Shown here piece after piece: positions 7,372-15,464 of a stretch of DNA of 17,284 nucleotides. The position numbers and the translations under genes were made by a program. Source of the DNA: Deltaproteobacteria bacterium. GTDB taxonomy: Bacteria; Desulfobacterota; Desulfarculia; Adiutricales; Adiutricaceae. The notes below the pieces were generated by a model. It worked only from the letters and a program-made list of their open reading frames with translations, was not told where the DNA came from and did no database searches. Location: NCBI GenBank assembly GCA_031278835.1, contig JAITJP010000343.1:1-17284 (forward strand). Reading direction: 5' to 3'. Numbering within the stretch: the stretch's first letter is position 1; each line of letters starts with the position of its first letter.

Positions 7372-7558
7372 GAATTTTGGCAAAAAATTAGCCAAAAAGC
7401 CTTAAAGTCACCGTCTTGGGGAGGATATGGTGACTAATTCCATTTTTTAAAAAACCTTTTTGGGGTTTTGAAAGAAATGGGCTAGGGTTTTTGGGGCTTA
7501 GTCTGGCCTTTAACCTTTCCCCGAGCGCCTCGGGAGGCAAAATTTATTTAAGTGGGAC
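7372..7558 (+). promoter_or_regulatory. Structured leader between aspS and the citrate synthase gene
   Basis: These 187 bases hold three stem-loops: TTTTGGC/GCCAAAA (7375-7381, 7391-7397); AGTCACC/GGTGACT (7406-7412, 7429-7435) with a 16-base loop containing GGGGAGGAT; and CCCGAG/CTCGGG (7520-7525, 7529-7534). A tiny frame ATG (7427) to TAA encodes MVTNSIF, but its spacing from GGAGG is only about two bases. No known riboswitch is recognised. Confidence 0.4.
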
Positions 7559-9415
7559 ATGATGAGCAAAAACCAAGCGACCAAGCCTGGGCTGATGGCT
7601 TTAAAACCTGGGCCTGGGCAATTTAAACTAATCGAGTCCGGGGCTCCGGAGCTCTATCGGGATTTTTTTCCTTACTCGGAAATACCCAGGGTCAATTTCG
7701 ACGGCCACCTGCCGGCCATGATCCCGGCCGAAGAACCCATCATCACCGACACCACTTTCCGCGACGGCCAGCAGGCCCGGCCCCCTTACACGGTCGAGCA
7801 GATCGTGACCATCTACAAATTTTTGGCCAGACTGTCCGGGCCCAGCGGACTTATTAGAAAAAGCGAGTTTTTCGTTTTTAACCAAAAGGATCGCCAGGCC
7901 GTGGACGCTTGCCGCGATCTGGATTTGCCTTTCCCGCTGATCACCGCTTGGATTAGGGCCGTTTCCGAGGATCTTAAGATCGTCAAGGAGATGAAACTAA
8001 GCGAGACGGGTATCTTGACCTCGATCTCCGATTACCATATTTACTTAAAACTGGGCCTAAACCGCCGCCGGGCTTGCGACAAGTATTTAGGCCTGATTAT
8101 GGAGGCCCTGTCCTACGGCATCGCCCCGCGCTGCCATTTTGAGGACGTCACCCGGGCCGATATTTACGGCATGTGCGTGCCCTTTGCCCAGCAAATTAAG
8201 CGCCTCTCGGAACTGTCCAAAATACCCATAGTTATTAGGCTGTGCGATACCCTGGGCTTTGGGGTGACTTACCCGGGGGCGGCCCTGCCCCGCTCCATCC
8301 CCAAGCTGGTCCGGGCTTTAATCGACGAGGCCGGTTTTGAGGGTAAAGATCTGGAGTGGCATGGCCACAACGATTTCCATAAAGGTTTCGTTAACGCCAC
8401 CACGGCTTGGCTCTACGGCCTGGGGGCCATAAACGGCTCGCTTTTGGGCTTTGGCGAAAGGACCGGCAACACGCCCATTGAGGGTTTACTGATCGAACAC
8501 GCCGCCTTGTGGGGAAAAACGCCCGGGGTCGATTACACGGCCATCACCGAACTGGCCAAGTACTTTGAAGCCGAGCTAAACGTGCGCATCCCGCCCAACT
8601 ATCCCTTGGTGGGCCGGGATTTTAACTCGACCTCGGCCGGCATCCACGCCGACGGCCTGCTTAAAAACGAAGAGATTTACAATATCTTCGATACCCGTAA
8701 AATCTTAAACAAGGCCCCGACCATCTCGATAAACGACAAATCGGGCGCGGCCGGTTTGGCCCATTGGCTAAACCAAAGGCTCCAGACAACCAGCGGGGAA
8801 GTCTTGGACAAAAGGCACCCGGCCGTCATCAAGATGAACCGGGCCATCCAAAAGGAATACGAAAACGGCCGGGTCACCAGCATGAGCGCCCGGGAACTGG
8901 AGAGACTGGCCCGCCATTTTCTGCCCGATAAGTTTGAATCCCAGTTTGACCACTTGCGATACAAGGCCCGGGAGCTAGTCCACGATTTGATCCTGGAAAT
9001 CATCAAAGATCCTATCATCCGCTCAATGGATCCCAAAAAACAAGAAAAATTAATGGAAAAGTGGGTAACCACCATCCCCTATATCCAATTTATGTACGTA
9101 ACCGACAAAAAAGGTCTTAAAACCACCCGCAACGTCACCTCGGTCAAGGAAAAAAAGCGCTTTAGTGGGCAACAAGACGTGGGTTCCAATCTCTCCGACC
9201 GGGTTTGGTTCGTAAAACCCATGGAAGACGGCCAGATCCACGTAACCGATTTCTATACCTCCAGGTTTACCCAGGCCTTATGCATTACCGTGAGCGGGCC
9301 CATTACCAATGATCAAAATGAAATCGTCGGGGTGCTGGGCCTGGACATCCGCTTCGATTATCTGGCCAACATTGAGGCCGAAAACCTGGAAACGCCCGAA
9401 GTGGACGATCTTTAA
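7559..9415 (+). CDS. Re-citrate synthase (homocitrate/isopropylmalate synthase family) with C-terminal Cache-like domain
   Basis: A 618-residue protein. Residues ~30-455 form a DRE-TIM metallolyase: DTTFRDGQQARPPYTVEQ (64-81), DYHIYLKLGL, HFEDVTRADIYG, VTYPGAALPRSIPKL, the metal site EWHGHNDFHK (H268, H270) and LGFGERTGNTP. This matches the Clostridium kluyveri-type Re-citrate synthase closely, more than isopropylmalate or homocitrate synthases. It makes citrate from acetyl-CoA and oxaloacetate in anaerobes that lack the Si enzyme, often to supply glutamate. Residues ~466-605 are an added PDC/Cache-like fold: a long helix, FMYVTDKKGLKTT, SDRVWFVKPMEDGQIHVTDF and GVLGLDIRF. There is no membrane segment, so the domain is cytoplasmic and probably allosteric (inferred). 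The ATG at 7559 lacks a good Shine-Dalgarno; Met13 is an alternative start. Product call is firm for the family, fairly firm for the Re type. Confidence 0.85.
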   Translation: MMSKNQATKPGLMALKPGPGQFKLIESGAPELYRDFFPYSEIPRVNFDGHLPAMIPAEEPIITDTTFRDGQQARPPYTVEQIVTIYKFLARLSGPSGLIRKSEFFVFNQKDRQAVDACRDLDLPFPLITAWIRAVSEDLKIVKEMKLSETGILTSISDYHIYLKLGLNRRRACDKYLGLIMEALSYGIAPRCHFEDVTRADIYGMCVPFAQQIKRLSELSKIPIVIRLCDTLGFGVTYPGAALPRSIPKLVRALIDEAGFEGKDLEWHGHNDFHKGFVNATTAWLYGLGAINGSLLGFGERTGNTPIEGLLIEHAALWGKTPGVDYTAITELAKYFEAELNVRIPPNYPLVGRDFNSTSAGIHADGLLKNEEIYNIFDTRKILNKAPTISINDKSGAAGLAHWLNQRLQTTSGEVLDKRHPAVIKMNRAIQKEYENGRVTSMSARELERLARHFLPDKFESQFDHLRYKARELVHDLILEIIKDPIIRSMDPKKQEKLMEKWVTTIPYIQFMYVTDKKGLKTTRNVTSVKEKKRFSGQQDVGSNLSDRVWFVKPMEDGQIHVTDFYTSRFTQALCITVSGPITNDQNEIVGVLGLDIRFDYLANIEAENLETPEVDDL

Positions 9416-9479
9416 GATGGTCCACTTTTGGCCATAAAAGTTTCCAAATGAGCGCTTGGTTTGACCAAACGAGAGCCCC

Positions 9480-11549
9480 ATGCTTAACAAGGTTTTAAAG
9501 TTATTGGAAGGCCCGTTGTGGTCGAGATTTAGGATTGTCTCCATTAGCTGTTTGCTTTTGAGCTTTTTGGGTCTGGCCATGAGCCTGCCCGGCACCGATC
9601 TGCTTTTGGAGGGCTCCATCTTCGATTTTATGCTCTCGCATAAATCCCAGGCCGCCCACGAATCGGCCGAGCGACTGGTCATCGTGGCCGTGGACGACGC
9701 CACCCTAGCCAATCCCCATAAATACTTTCCCCAATCTTTCAATCCCTCGGTTTGGGCCACCATCTTGGACTATTTGGTCTTGGGCGGGGTCAAGGCCGTG
9801 GCCATACATCAGGCCCTACCCTCCATTGAGACCCATCCCTATAGCTTGGAAGACGAGACCAAGTGGTTTCGGGCCGTCAATTCGGCCCATAAAAAGGGCA
9901 TTCCGGTTATTTACGGTTTTAGGTATCTAAGCGATCGACCCTTATATCCCTCAGCCAAGTATGTTGAGATCATGGGCCGCGACATGATGGGTTTTTTAAA
10001 CTTAGTCCACGATAGAGACAATAAAGTCAGACTTCAAACCCTAAAATGGCCAAACTTTACCGACGCCGTGGACCCTTACTCCCTGGCCGTGGTGGTGGCC
10101 CTGAGCCAAAACCCCGGACTGGCCATGCTGCCGGATGAAGAGTTTTACATCGATTATTCCAGCCTCATCTCGGAACTAAGTTTTTCCGACGTCTACGACC
10201 GGGCCCAAAACGGCGAAATGGACTTTTTTAAAAGGGTTTTCGCTGATAAAATAGTTTTAATAGGCGAGACCAGTTCCATCAACATGGACGCCTATCCCAC
10301 CCCGGCTTCGGATTTCGTGGCCCGGGCCGGCCAGGGTTGGGGCTTAATGCCGGCCGTGGAGATCCAGGCCCACTCGGTGGCCACCTTGTTAAGCGGCCAT
10401 TTTTTGCAAGAACCCCATTGGCTTCAGCACCTCATTCTCCTTTTTGGCCTAACCTTTCTGGCCCTTTCGCCCATTCTCCTGACCATCAAAAGGGACGCCC
10501 CGGTGGCCGGCTGGCTGCCCTCGGCCGTGACTTTGCTCTACCCAGTTTTGTGCCTAATGATCTTTCGCCGCAACGTTTATCTGCCGGTCATTCCCGGGCT
10601 GACCATCCTGGTTTTGGCCAATATCTTGTATTGGACTTTTCGGGCCCACGAGGGCCGGGTCATCCGGCGTACCTCCAACCAGGCCCTGACTCTCTACCTA
10701 AACCCCGATCTGGCCGACCAGATCATGCTTAACCCCGAACAAAACCTGGAGCGGCGCGGCGAACTTCGAAACGTCACCGTTTTTTTCGCCGATCTGGTGG
10801 GCTTTACTTCCATTGCCGAAAACATGGACACGGCCCAGGTGGTCGATCTGCTAAATCGCTACTACGACACCATGAACACGGCTATCGAGCGCTTTGGCGG
10901 CTTTGTCGATAAATTCGTCGGCGACGCCATCATGGCCGTCTGGGGGGCCCCCTCCTCCCAGCCCAAACACGCCGTGTCCGGCTGCCTTTCGGCCTTGATG
11001 CAAAAAAGACTCATGGATGACCTAAACCGTGATTTAACCGCCCAGAATCTGCCCTTCCTGCAGGCCCTGATGGGCTTAAATACCGGTCAAGTCATCGCCG
11101 GCAACATCGGGGCCAAACACCGCATCAACTACACGGTCATGGGCGACGCCGTTAACCTAGCCTCGCGCCTGGTTTCGGTCAATAAACTATTTTTAACCAC
11201 CATCATCGCCAGCCAGGCCACCCAGCTCCTGGCCCAAGAAGAAATCTGCTTTCGGGCCCTGGACAAAATCCGGGTCAAGGGCCGCAAAGGCAGCCTGACC
11301 GTTTACGAAGTCCTGGCCCCCAAAGGCGATCTCGATAACGCCATGGCCCAGTGCGTCAATTACTACGAGCGGGCCCTTAACCACTACTTTGACCGCGATT
11401 TCAAAGGGGCCCTGGCCCGCTTCGAAGCGGCCCTAAAATCCAACCCCAACGATAACCCTAGCCTAATCTTCGCCCAGCGCTGCATGGATTTCATCGCCCG
11501 CCCCCCGGATAGCCACTGGGACGGCGTGACCATCTTGGAAGTCAAATAA
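9480..11549 (+). CDS. CHASE2-domain class III adenylate cyclase
   Basis: A 689-residue membrane protein. One N-terminal helix (18-36) leads into an extracytoplasmic CHASE2 sensor (about 40-310, with LVIVAVDDATL and KIVLIGETS), then three closely spaced helices (about 315-336, 345-361, 368-387) and a cytoplasmic class III cyclase domain (about 430-615). Metal-binding aspartates are D438 (FFADLVGFTS) and D482 (KFVGDAIMAVWG); K478 and T552 are the residues expected for ATP rather than GTP; N559 and R563 (AVNLASRL) are the transition-state pair. All key residues are present, so it should make cAMP. The last 70 residues look like one or two TPR helices (YYERALNHYFDRDFKGALA). It starts 64 bases after the Re-citrate synthase and is probably co-transcribed with it; the ligand is unknown. 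The ATG has only GAGAG nearby. Confidence 0.93.
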   Translation: MLNKVLKLLEGPLWSRFRIVSISCLLLSFLGLAMSLPGTDLLLEGSIFDFMLSHKSQAAHESAERLVIVAVDDATLANPHKYFPQSFNPSVWATILDYLVLGGVKAVAIHQALPSIETHPYSLEDETKWFRAVNSAHKKGIPVIYGFRYLSDRPLYPSAKYVEIMGRDMMGFLNLVHDRDNKVRLQTLKWPNFTDAVDPYSLAVVVALSQNPGLAMLPDEEFYIDYSSLISELSFSDVYDRAQNGEMDFFKRVFADKIVLIGETSSINMDAYPTPASDFVARAGQGWGLMPAVEIQAHSVATLLSGHFLQEPHWLQHLILLFGLTFLALSPILLTIKRDAPVAGWLPSAVTLLYPVLCLMIFRRNVYLPVIPGLTILVLANILYWTFRAHEGRVIRRTSNQALTLYLNPDLADQIMLNPEQNLERRGELRNVTVFFADLVGFTSIAENMDTAQVVDLLNRYYDTMNTAIERFGGFVDKFVGDAIMAVWGAPSSQPKHAVSGCLSALMQKRLMDDLNRDLTAQNLPFLQALMGLNTGQVIAGNIGAKHRINYTVMGDAVNLASRLVSVNKLFLTTIIASQATQLLAQEEICFRALDKIRVKGRKGSLTVYEVLAPKGDLDNAMAQCVNYYERALNHYFDRDFKGALARFEAALKSNPNDNPSLIFAQRCMDFIARPPDSHWDGVTILEVK

Positions 11550-11556
11550 CAAATAA

Positions 11557-11600
11557 GCCCCCCCACTCCGGCCAGCCAGGGCGCTTGGGGGGCCGGTTTT
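11557..11600 (+). terminator. Candidate terminator after the cyclase gene
   Basis: A run of seven C followed by A (11558-11565) pairs with TGGGGGG (11586-11592), closed by G11557/C11593, with a further GGCC-rich interior. Only four T follow (11597-11600), so termination may be partial. The Sel1 gene starts 64 bases later. Confidence 0.45.
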
Positions 11601-11663
11601 AAGGAAAACGGCGGCCTTAAAGGCCTAAGCCACACGTCATAGTGAATTTTTGAGGATAAACAC

Positions 11664-12572
11664 ATGTTAAGTTACGACTTAAATCGCCTTTTTAAGTTCC
11701 TTGGTCCTTTCTTGCTTTTGACCTTGATCTTGCTAGCCACTGGCCCAATCCAAGCCCAAAGCGACCCGCCCCTCGAACCAAGCCAAGCCAGTCAAGCCAG
11801 CGACCCGGCCGAAGCGGCCAGCCGCCCGGCCGAAAGCTCCGCCGAGCTAATAGCCCCCGATCAAGCCCGACCGGCCGACAGCTCCGCCGAGCCAATAGGC
11901 CCCGATCAAGCCCCACCGCCCCAATCACCCGAAACCGAACCGGTCGGACTGCCGGAAAGCCTTTTGGAGAACGCCCAAAACGGTGAGGTCGAGTCCCAAG
12001 TCCGGGTGGCCCTGGCCTATTTCGAAGGCACCATGGTGGAAAAAGATCTGACCAAGGCCTTGGAATGGTTCCAAAAGGCCGCCGACCAAGGCATGCCCGT
12101 GGCCCAATTCAACGTGGCCGTTTTTTATGACCAGGGTTTGGGCGTAAAAAAGGACCCCAAAAAAGCCCTGGAATGGTACCATAAGGCCGCCGAAAACGGT
12201 TCGGCCGAGGCCCAGTTCAATCTGGGCGTGGCCTATGACCACGGCGACGGGGTTGAGGTTGACAAGAAAAAAGCCATTGAATGGTACGGCAAATCGGCCG
12301 ACCAGGGTTACGCCAACGCCCTTTTTAATCTTGGCTATTCCTATGACACCGGGGATGGGGTCAAGGTTGACCGCGACCAGGCCCATGGCTTTTACATCCG
12401 GGCGGCCGAGCAAGATCACCCCGGGGCCCAATACTACCTGGGCCTGTGGCTACTTAAAGGCTCAGAGACCTATCCGCCCAACCGCCCCGAGGCCAGACGC
12501 TGGCTAGCCGCCTCGGCCGAAAACGGTTTTAGCTTGGCCAAAGAAGCCCTGGAAAAAGAATTCAAAGAATAA
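11664..12572 (+). CDS. Secreted Sel1-repeat (TPR-like) protein
   Basis: A 302-residue exported protein. Residues 1-31 are a signal peptide: a short basic start, the core FLGPFLLLTLILLATG, and a likely cut after IQA. Residues 32-90 are a low-complexity Pro/Ala/Ser/Glu linker with a 15-residue tandem repeat. Residues ~95-295 hold about five Sel1-like repeats of ~36 residues with the pattern A-x-FNLGVAYDHGDGV-x(5)-KKAIEWYGKSADQG. Sel1 proteins serve as protein-interaction scaffolds in the periplasm or on the surface and are common in host-associated bacteria; the partner here is unknown. GAGG lies eight bases before the ATG. It follows the cyclase by 114 bases with a possible terminator between, and a strong terminator closes the gene. 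Confidence 0.9.
   Translation: MLSYDLNRLFKFLGPFLLLTLILLATGPIQAQSDPPLEPSQASQASDPAEAASRPAESSAELIAPDQARPADSSAEPIGPDQAPPPQSPETEPVGLPESLLENAQNGEVESQVRVALAYFEGTMVEKDLTKALEWFQKAADQGMPVAQFNVAVFYDQGLGVKKDPKKALEWYHKAAENGSAEAQFNLGVAYDHGDGVEVDKKKAIEWYGKSADQGYANALFNLGYSYDTGDGVKVDRDQAHGFYIRAAEQDHPGAQYYLGLWLLKGSETYPPNRPEARRWLAASAENGFSLAKEALEKEFKE
11823..11912 (+). repeat. 45-base tandem duplication in the Sel1 protein linker
   Basis: Two adjacent 45-base units (11823-11867 and 11868-11912) encode RPAESSAELIAPDQA and RPADSSAEPIGPDQA. They differ at only a few bases, suggesting a recent in-frame duplication that lengthens the Pro/Ala-rich linker between signal peptide and Sel1 repeats. Confidence 0.85.
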
Positions 12573-12575
12573 ACT

Positions 12576-12615
12576 AAAAAAGGCTCCAAAGATCAGGATC
12601 TTTGGAGCCTTTTTT
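12576..12615. terminator. Strong bidirectional rho-independent terminator
   Basis: GGCTCCAAAGATC (12582-12594) and GATCTTTGGAGCC (12597-12609) are perfect 13 bp arms. Six A precede and six T follow, so it works on both strands. It sits between the stops of the convergent Sel1 (12572) and methyltransferase (12637) genes and should end both. Confidence 0.93.
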
Positions 12616-12636
12616 GCGTTTATGAAGGCGTTTTGG

Positions 12637-13242
12637 CTAAGCGTTGCCCATCCGCGACATAGGCAGGCTAAAACCGGCCACCTTTTCGGCCTTAAAGAGA
12701 AAAAAGTCCTCCTCGATTTCCGAATCCAAGCGACTAAAGCCGGTTTTGATAAAAAGGCTCTGTAAACCGGTCAAACAGGGCCGGGGCGACAAGGGATGGG
12801 CCCGGCCTGAGTAAGTGATGAAAACCCGCCCGCCCGGGGCCAGGACCCGAAAAAACTCATTGGTGACCTGACTTAAGGGCCCTAAGTTCATATAGGACGA
12901 CCAACACAAGACCGCGTCCATGCTGGCCTCCATGATGGGGATTTGTTCCAAATTAGCCTTAAGGACCATGGCCCAAAAGGCGTCGTTTTGGCTGACTTTT
13001 TTTAGGGCCTCGTCGCTGGGATCGACTATGACCAGCTGCCCGGTCAAGCCCAACCTAAGCCTCAGGGCCGGCAAGATCTCCGGGCTGGTCAAACCGGCCA
13101 CCAAAAGCCGGCTGCCCAGGCCCAAATTAAGGCGCTCGGCGATGACCTGGTCTGACCACTTGAGCCCCAGGCTCTCATGGCTGATCCGATGACTGGCGGC
13201 GTTGGCTTCAAAAAACAAATGCCGGTAAGGATCTCTAAACAT
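12637..13242 (-). CDS. SAM-dependent methyltransferase-like protein
   Basis: A 201-residue soluble protein with a class I methyltransferase outline: motif I region SRLLVAGLTSPEILPALR, the ribose-binding acid at the end of LVIVDPS, MDAVLCWSSYMNL as motif IV, and EFFRVLAPGGRVFITYSG as the motif V/VI region. The usual GxGxG loop is replaced by AGLTSPE, so SAM binding is likely but not certain. The substrate is unknown. I prefer the ATG at 13242 (GGAAG four bases upstream) over the TTG at 13257, which would add only MKGRK. It is a single gene with its own promoter and shares the terminator of the Sel1 gene. Confidence 0.72.
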   Translation of the reverse strand: MFRDPYRHLFFEANAASHRISHESLGLKWSDQVIAERLNLGLGSRLLVAGLTSPEILPALRLRLGLTGQLVIVDPSDEALKKVSQNDAFWAMVLKANLEQIPIMEASMDAVLCWSSYMNLGPLSQVTNEFFRVLAPGGRVFITYSGRAHPLSPRPCLTGLQSLFIKTGFSRLDSEIEEDFFLFKAEKVAGFSLPMSRMGNA

Positions 13243-13290
13243 TTTTCTTCCTTTCAAGCTGAGTTTTTTTTATTTTTCAATTTCCAATTT

Positions 13291-13319
13291 ATCTTAAAAT
13301 GAAATCTGGCTAAATTCAA
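13291..13319 (-). promoter_or_regulatory. Promoter candidate of the methyltransferase gene
   Basis: On the minus strand TTGAAT (13319-13314) and TAAGAT (13296-13291) are 17 bases apart. Transcription would start about 42 bases before the ATG at 13242. Confidence 0.5.
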
Positions 13320-13908
13320 AAAAGGCCCTAGGGCCGCCCAGAGCCCCTCAAAAGCCGGCCGGGATAATAATATGGCCAGCCGGCCGCCCCAGAGCCTCCT
13401 GGGCCCCAATTTGACCGATTACCGGGCCTTGGCCGAGGGGGCCTGAGCTCAATCTTTTGACCCCTGGCCCAAAAACAAAAAAAGACCAACCAGAGAAGCG
13501 CTAAAAAAACGTTTCCTTGGATGGCCTTCTTGACCTGTCGCGACTGATATTGGAAGCCCTGATGGTTTATTATTGGCCCAGGGCCCGGAGTGATTTTCAG
13601 ACTTTGGGTAAAACTGGACTTGATTATTGAGGGAAGTTTTCGCGGGTAGATATTGGGGCATCCGGTCCTCGTGACCAGAGGCCCCCCTTAATTGGCCTTC
13701 GAGCCCGGTTTGGCCAGCTCTAGCCTAGCCCAACCAAGAACCCGGGCCCAGGAGGCCCTGGCCGTTAAAAGACTTTTCCCACTACCTTGATCGCTTTGAA
13801 AAAAACCTGAGCTGACTAAGCTTAACAGCTTGGCCCCAATAAGTCAATCTCTCCAGTCAGATAGGGCCAGATAAACAAAGAGCCCCTTAGGCAATGATTA
13901 ACTTTTTG
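13320..13908. other. Non-coding GC-rich palindromic stretch, no gene seen
   Basis: These ~590 bases hold no convincing gene. The first part repeats short GC-rich words: AGCCGGCC occurs at both ends of a small stem-loop near 13355-13390, and GCCGCCCAGAGCC and GCCGCCCCAGAGCC form an imperfect direct repeat about 50 bases apart. CCCGGGCCC-type palindromes recur near 13740. A 70-codon minus-strand frame at 13449-13661 lacks any family motif or coding look. The composition then changes sharply to AT-rich DNA near 13900. Confidence 0.6.
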
Positions 13909-14279
13909 TTTTTAAGCTTCTTATGACAATTTCGGCCAATTAAATCAGTGCATTGGTATAACATTAAACATATGTAGTTCTAAATCCATTAAATTTAAAC
14001 TATTAGCCTTGTTATAAAGTTTATCAAGGCGTTTAAAATACGAATTTATAATATTATTTAATTCTGTAAGATCGATAGATTCATTTTCATCGCTTAAAAT
14101 TTTAGTAACGTTAACTTTAATGGTATTTTGTTCGGTTTTCTCTATTTTTTTGTTATTTTTAGTTCATTTTTTTTATGGCTAAACCTCTAAATTTGATAGA
14201 TTATGAAGATCAGGTCCTTGAAATTTCCTTATTTATTTACCTTATCATGGGCGGATAAGATTTTCAAGGGTCTTTTTTT
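13909..14279. repeat. Diverged direct repeat, copy A (~370 bp, AT-rich)
   Basis: This stretch aligns with 16029-16399 in the same orientation, with very few indels and roughly 70% identity by eye. Two blocks are identical: CAATTTCGGCCAATTAAAT (13927-13945) and TTTTTTTGTTATTTTTAG just before ATGGCTAAA (14175). On the minus strand a 72-codon frame without stop runs 14163-13945 but has no usual start codon; the aligned frame in copy B has many stops. On the plus strand both copies keep a 27-codon ATG-to-TAA frame. It may be a decayed duplicated gene, a non-autonomous mobile element or an RNA locus; I do not recognise the family. Confidence 0.7.
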
Positions 14280-14280
14280 T
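14216..14280 (+). terminator. Terminator-like structure at the right end of repeat copy A
   Basis: CCTTGAAA (14216-14223) pairs perfectly with TTTCAAGG (14262-14269); the loop holds an inner stem CTTATC/GATAAG, and a run of eight T (14273-14280) follows. The outer stem is broken in copy B. It suggests that copy A could end a plus-strand transcript. Confidence 0.45.
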
Positions 14281-14560
14281 CAAAGATTGGTCAGAGCCAA
14301 AGCCAAAAAAACATGTGAAAATAGTTTCTAATTTAAATGTTATGAAAATTTTCTGTTATTTTATTATAAAAATTTTTTATATAGAGACTATTTTTAATTT
14401 AACTGCGCATATAATTATTTTAAATAATATATTTTCGAATAATTAAGTATATATACAGTTACGGGTCAGGCCTTACAAAAAATGTCAGTAAATTTATTTA
14501 TTTACTTAATATATATCCATTTTTTTCATATATACCCTATTAAAAAAACAAAAAAATTAA
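14281..14560. other. Very AT-rich non-coding stretch
   Basis: No gene is seen. The region is dominated by A/T runs and TATATA steps, with one perfect 7 bp dyad, AGTAAAT (14487-14493) and ATTTACT (14500-14506), separated by six bases. The composition differs strongly from the GC-balanced core genes and fits acquired DNA. Confidence 0.55.
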
Positions 14561-14633
14561 GTCGCCTAACCAATGGCCTAAAAAGATGGGTTAAGACAGC
14601 TTGTAAATTAGGTTAAAAATGTGGTTAGACAAC
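14542..14633 (-). terminator. Candidate terminator downstream of the AbiEii-like gene
   Basis: On the minus strand GTTGTCTAACCA (14633-14622) pairs with TGGTTAGGCGAC (14572-14561), with two G-T pairs, followed by TTAATTTTTTTG. The loop is long (about 49 bases), so the call is tentative. It starts four bases after the gene's stop. Confidence 0.4.
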
Positions 14634-14636
14634 TTT

Positions 14637-15464
14637 TCAAAAAAATTTTGGACGATTTGGCCCCGCTTCAGGAGCCTCAAGAAGTGGTTTTTTCTCTTCG
14701 CAGTTATTATTGGGGCTTTGGTCAAGCCCCCAGGCCCGTGTTTTACTGTCCCAAACCTCCCCTTTGAGGGTCGGATCCATAAACGGAGCTAAAAAAGCGG
14801 TTAAATACCCATAGACTTCTTCGAAACTCGGTTTCGCCTCTATCCGGTTCAACTTTTCAAAGGCATGTTCCAAATCCTCGTGGCGCTTCGTAAATACCTT
14901 GAAGCTACCAATCGAGAGGTTTTCCTTCTTCCATATCTTGAACAGCTCCGACTTTTTAATTATCAGGCAATGGGCCAGAGCGTAAAGATCAACCAAGTCT
15001 TTGACCCGCCGGCATATTTTATCCGAGGAAACCGCCTTGATTTTATCGCTTATGACGCTGTTGGGCGTGACGCCCTGGAAGGTGACATTGCCGAATTGAT
15101 ATCTCTGGATGTCTACCACCGACCCCATATTAACGTCAATCATCAGTTTCTTTTTCCCATTGGCGTCAAAGATTCTGAAACCCGCCGCTTTATTTTCGCC
15201 GTAGGCACGTTTGGTGACGGCCGTCAGACCAAACCTAGCCAGGGCGCGGTTAAGCGTTTCCTTTAAGTCTTCCATCGAGGGTAGTTTTGACTCTACCCAA
15301 TGTATGTCAATGTCTCTTGTTTCCCGGGTGAAATCATCGAAGTGATTCTCCTGGAGAATCAGTTTCGTAATCATTGCCCCCTTATAGACGATAGGCACTC
15401 CGAGGCTTACGAGCGCGCCCATGACATCGTACATTAGCTTTTCACTTTCCGTGAACCTATTCAT
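14637..15464 (-). CDS. AbiEii/AbiGii-family nucleotidyltransferase toxin
   Basis: A 275-residue cytoplasmic protein of the AbiEii (MenT-like) nucleotidyltransferase family, the toxin half of type IV AbiE systems, which block growth or phage multiplication by modifying RNA. Visible motifs: VYKGAMITKLIL (K28, G29) with the catalytic acids in TRDIDIHW (D51, D53), a third acid near LMIDVN (D110), and the family's DKIKAVSSDKICRRVKDLVDLYAL (K141, R153, D156, D159). All are intact, so it should be active. The ATG at 15464 lies inside the end of the antitoxin-like gene (8 base overlap), so the two are translationally coupled. The last ~30 residues are a polar, proline-rich tail without an obvious family match. 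GC content and surroundings differ from the core genes, which suggests transfer. Confidence 0.87.
   Translation of the reverse strand: MNRFTESEKLMYDVMGALVSLGVPIVYKGAMITKLILQENHFDDFTRETRDIDIHWVESKLPSMEDLKETLNRALARFGLTAVTKRAYGENKAAGFRIFDANGKKKLMIDVNMGSVVDIQRYQFGNVTFQGVTPNSVISDKIKAVSSDKICRRVKDLVDLYALAHCLIIKKSELFKIWKKENLSIGSFKVFTKRHEDLEHAFEKLNRIEAKPSFEEVYGYLTAFLAPFMDPTLKGEVWDSKTRAWGLDQSPNNNCEEKKPLLEAPEAGPNRPKFF

Noticed and set aside
7427..7450. Seven-codon leader peptide before the Re-citrate synthase gene
   Set aside because: Spacing from the GGAGG is too short for good initiation and the codons show no regulatory amino acid run.
13449..13661. 70-codon minus-strand frame
   Set aside because: No recognisable domain or ribosome site; sits in a stretch of non-coding palindromic words.
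13945..14163. 72-codon minus-strand frame in repeat copy A as an active gene
   Set aside because: No ATG, GTG or TTG start; an in-frame TGA precedes it and copy B is full of stops. Kept only as a possible gene relic.
14175..14258. 27-codon plus-strand frame kept in both repeat copies as a small protein gene
   Set aside because: Differences between copies fall mostly at first codon positions, not third, and the frame overlaps the hairpin; no sign of selection on protein.
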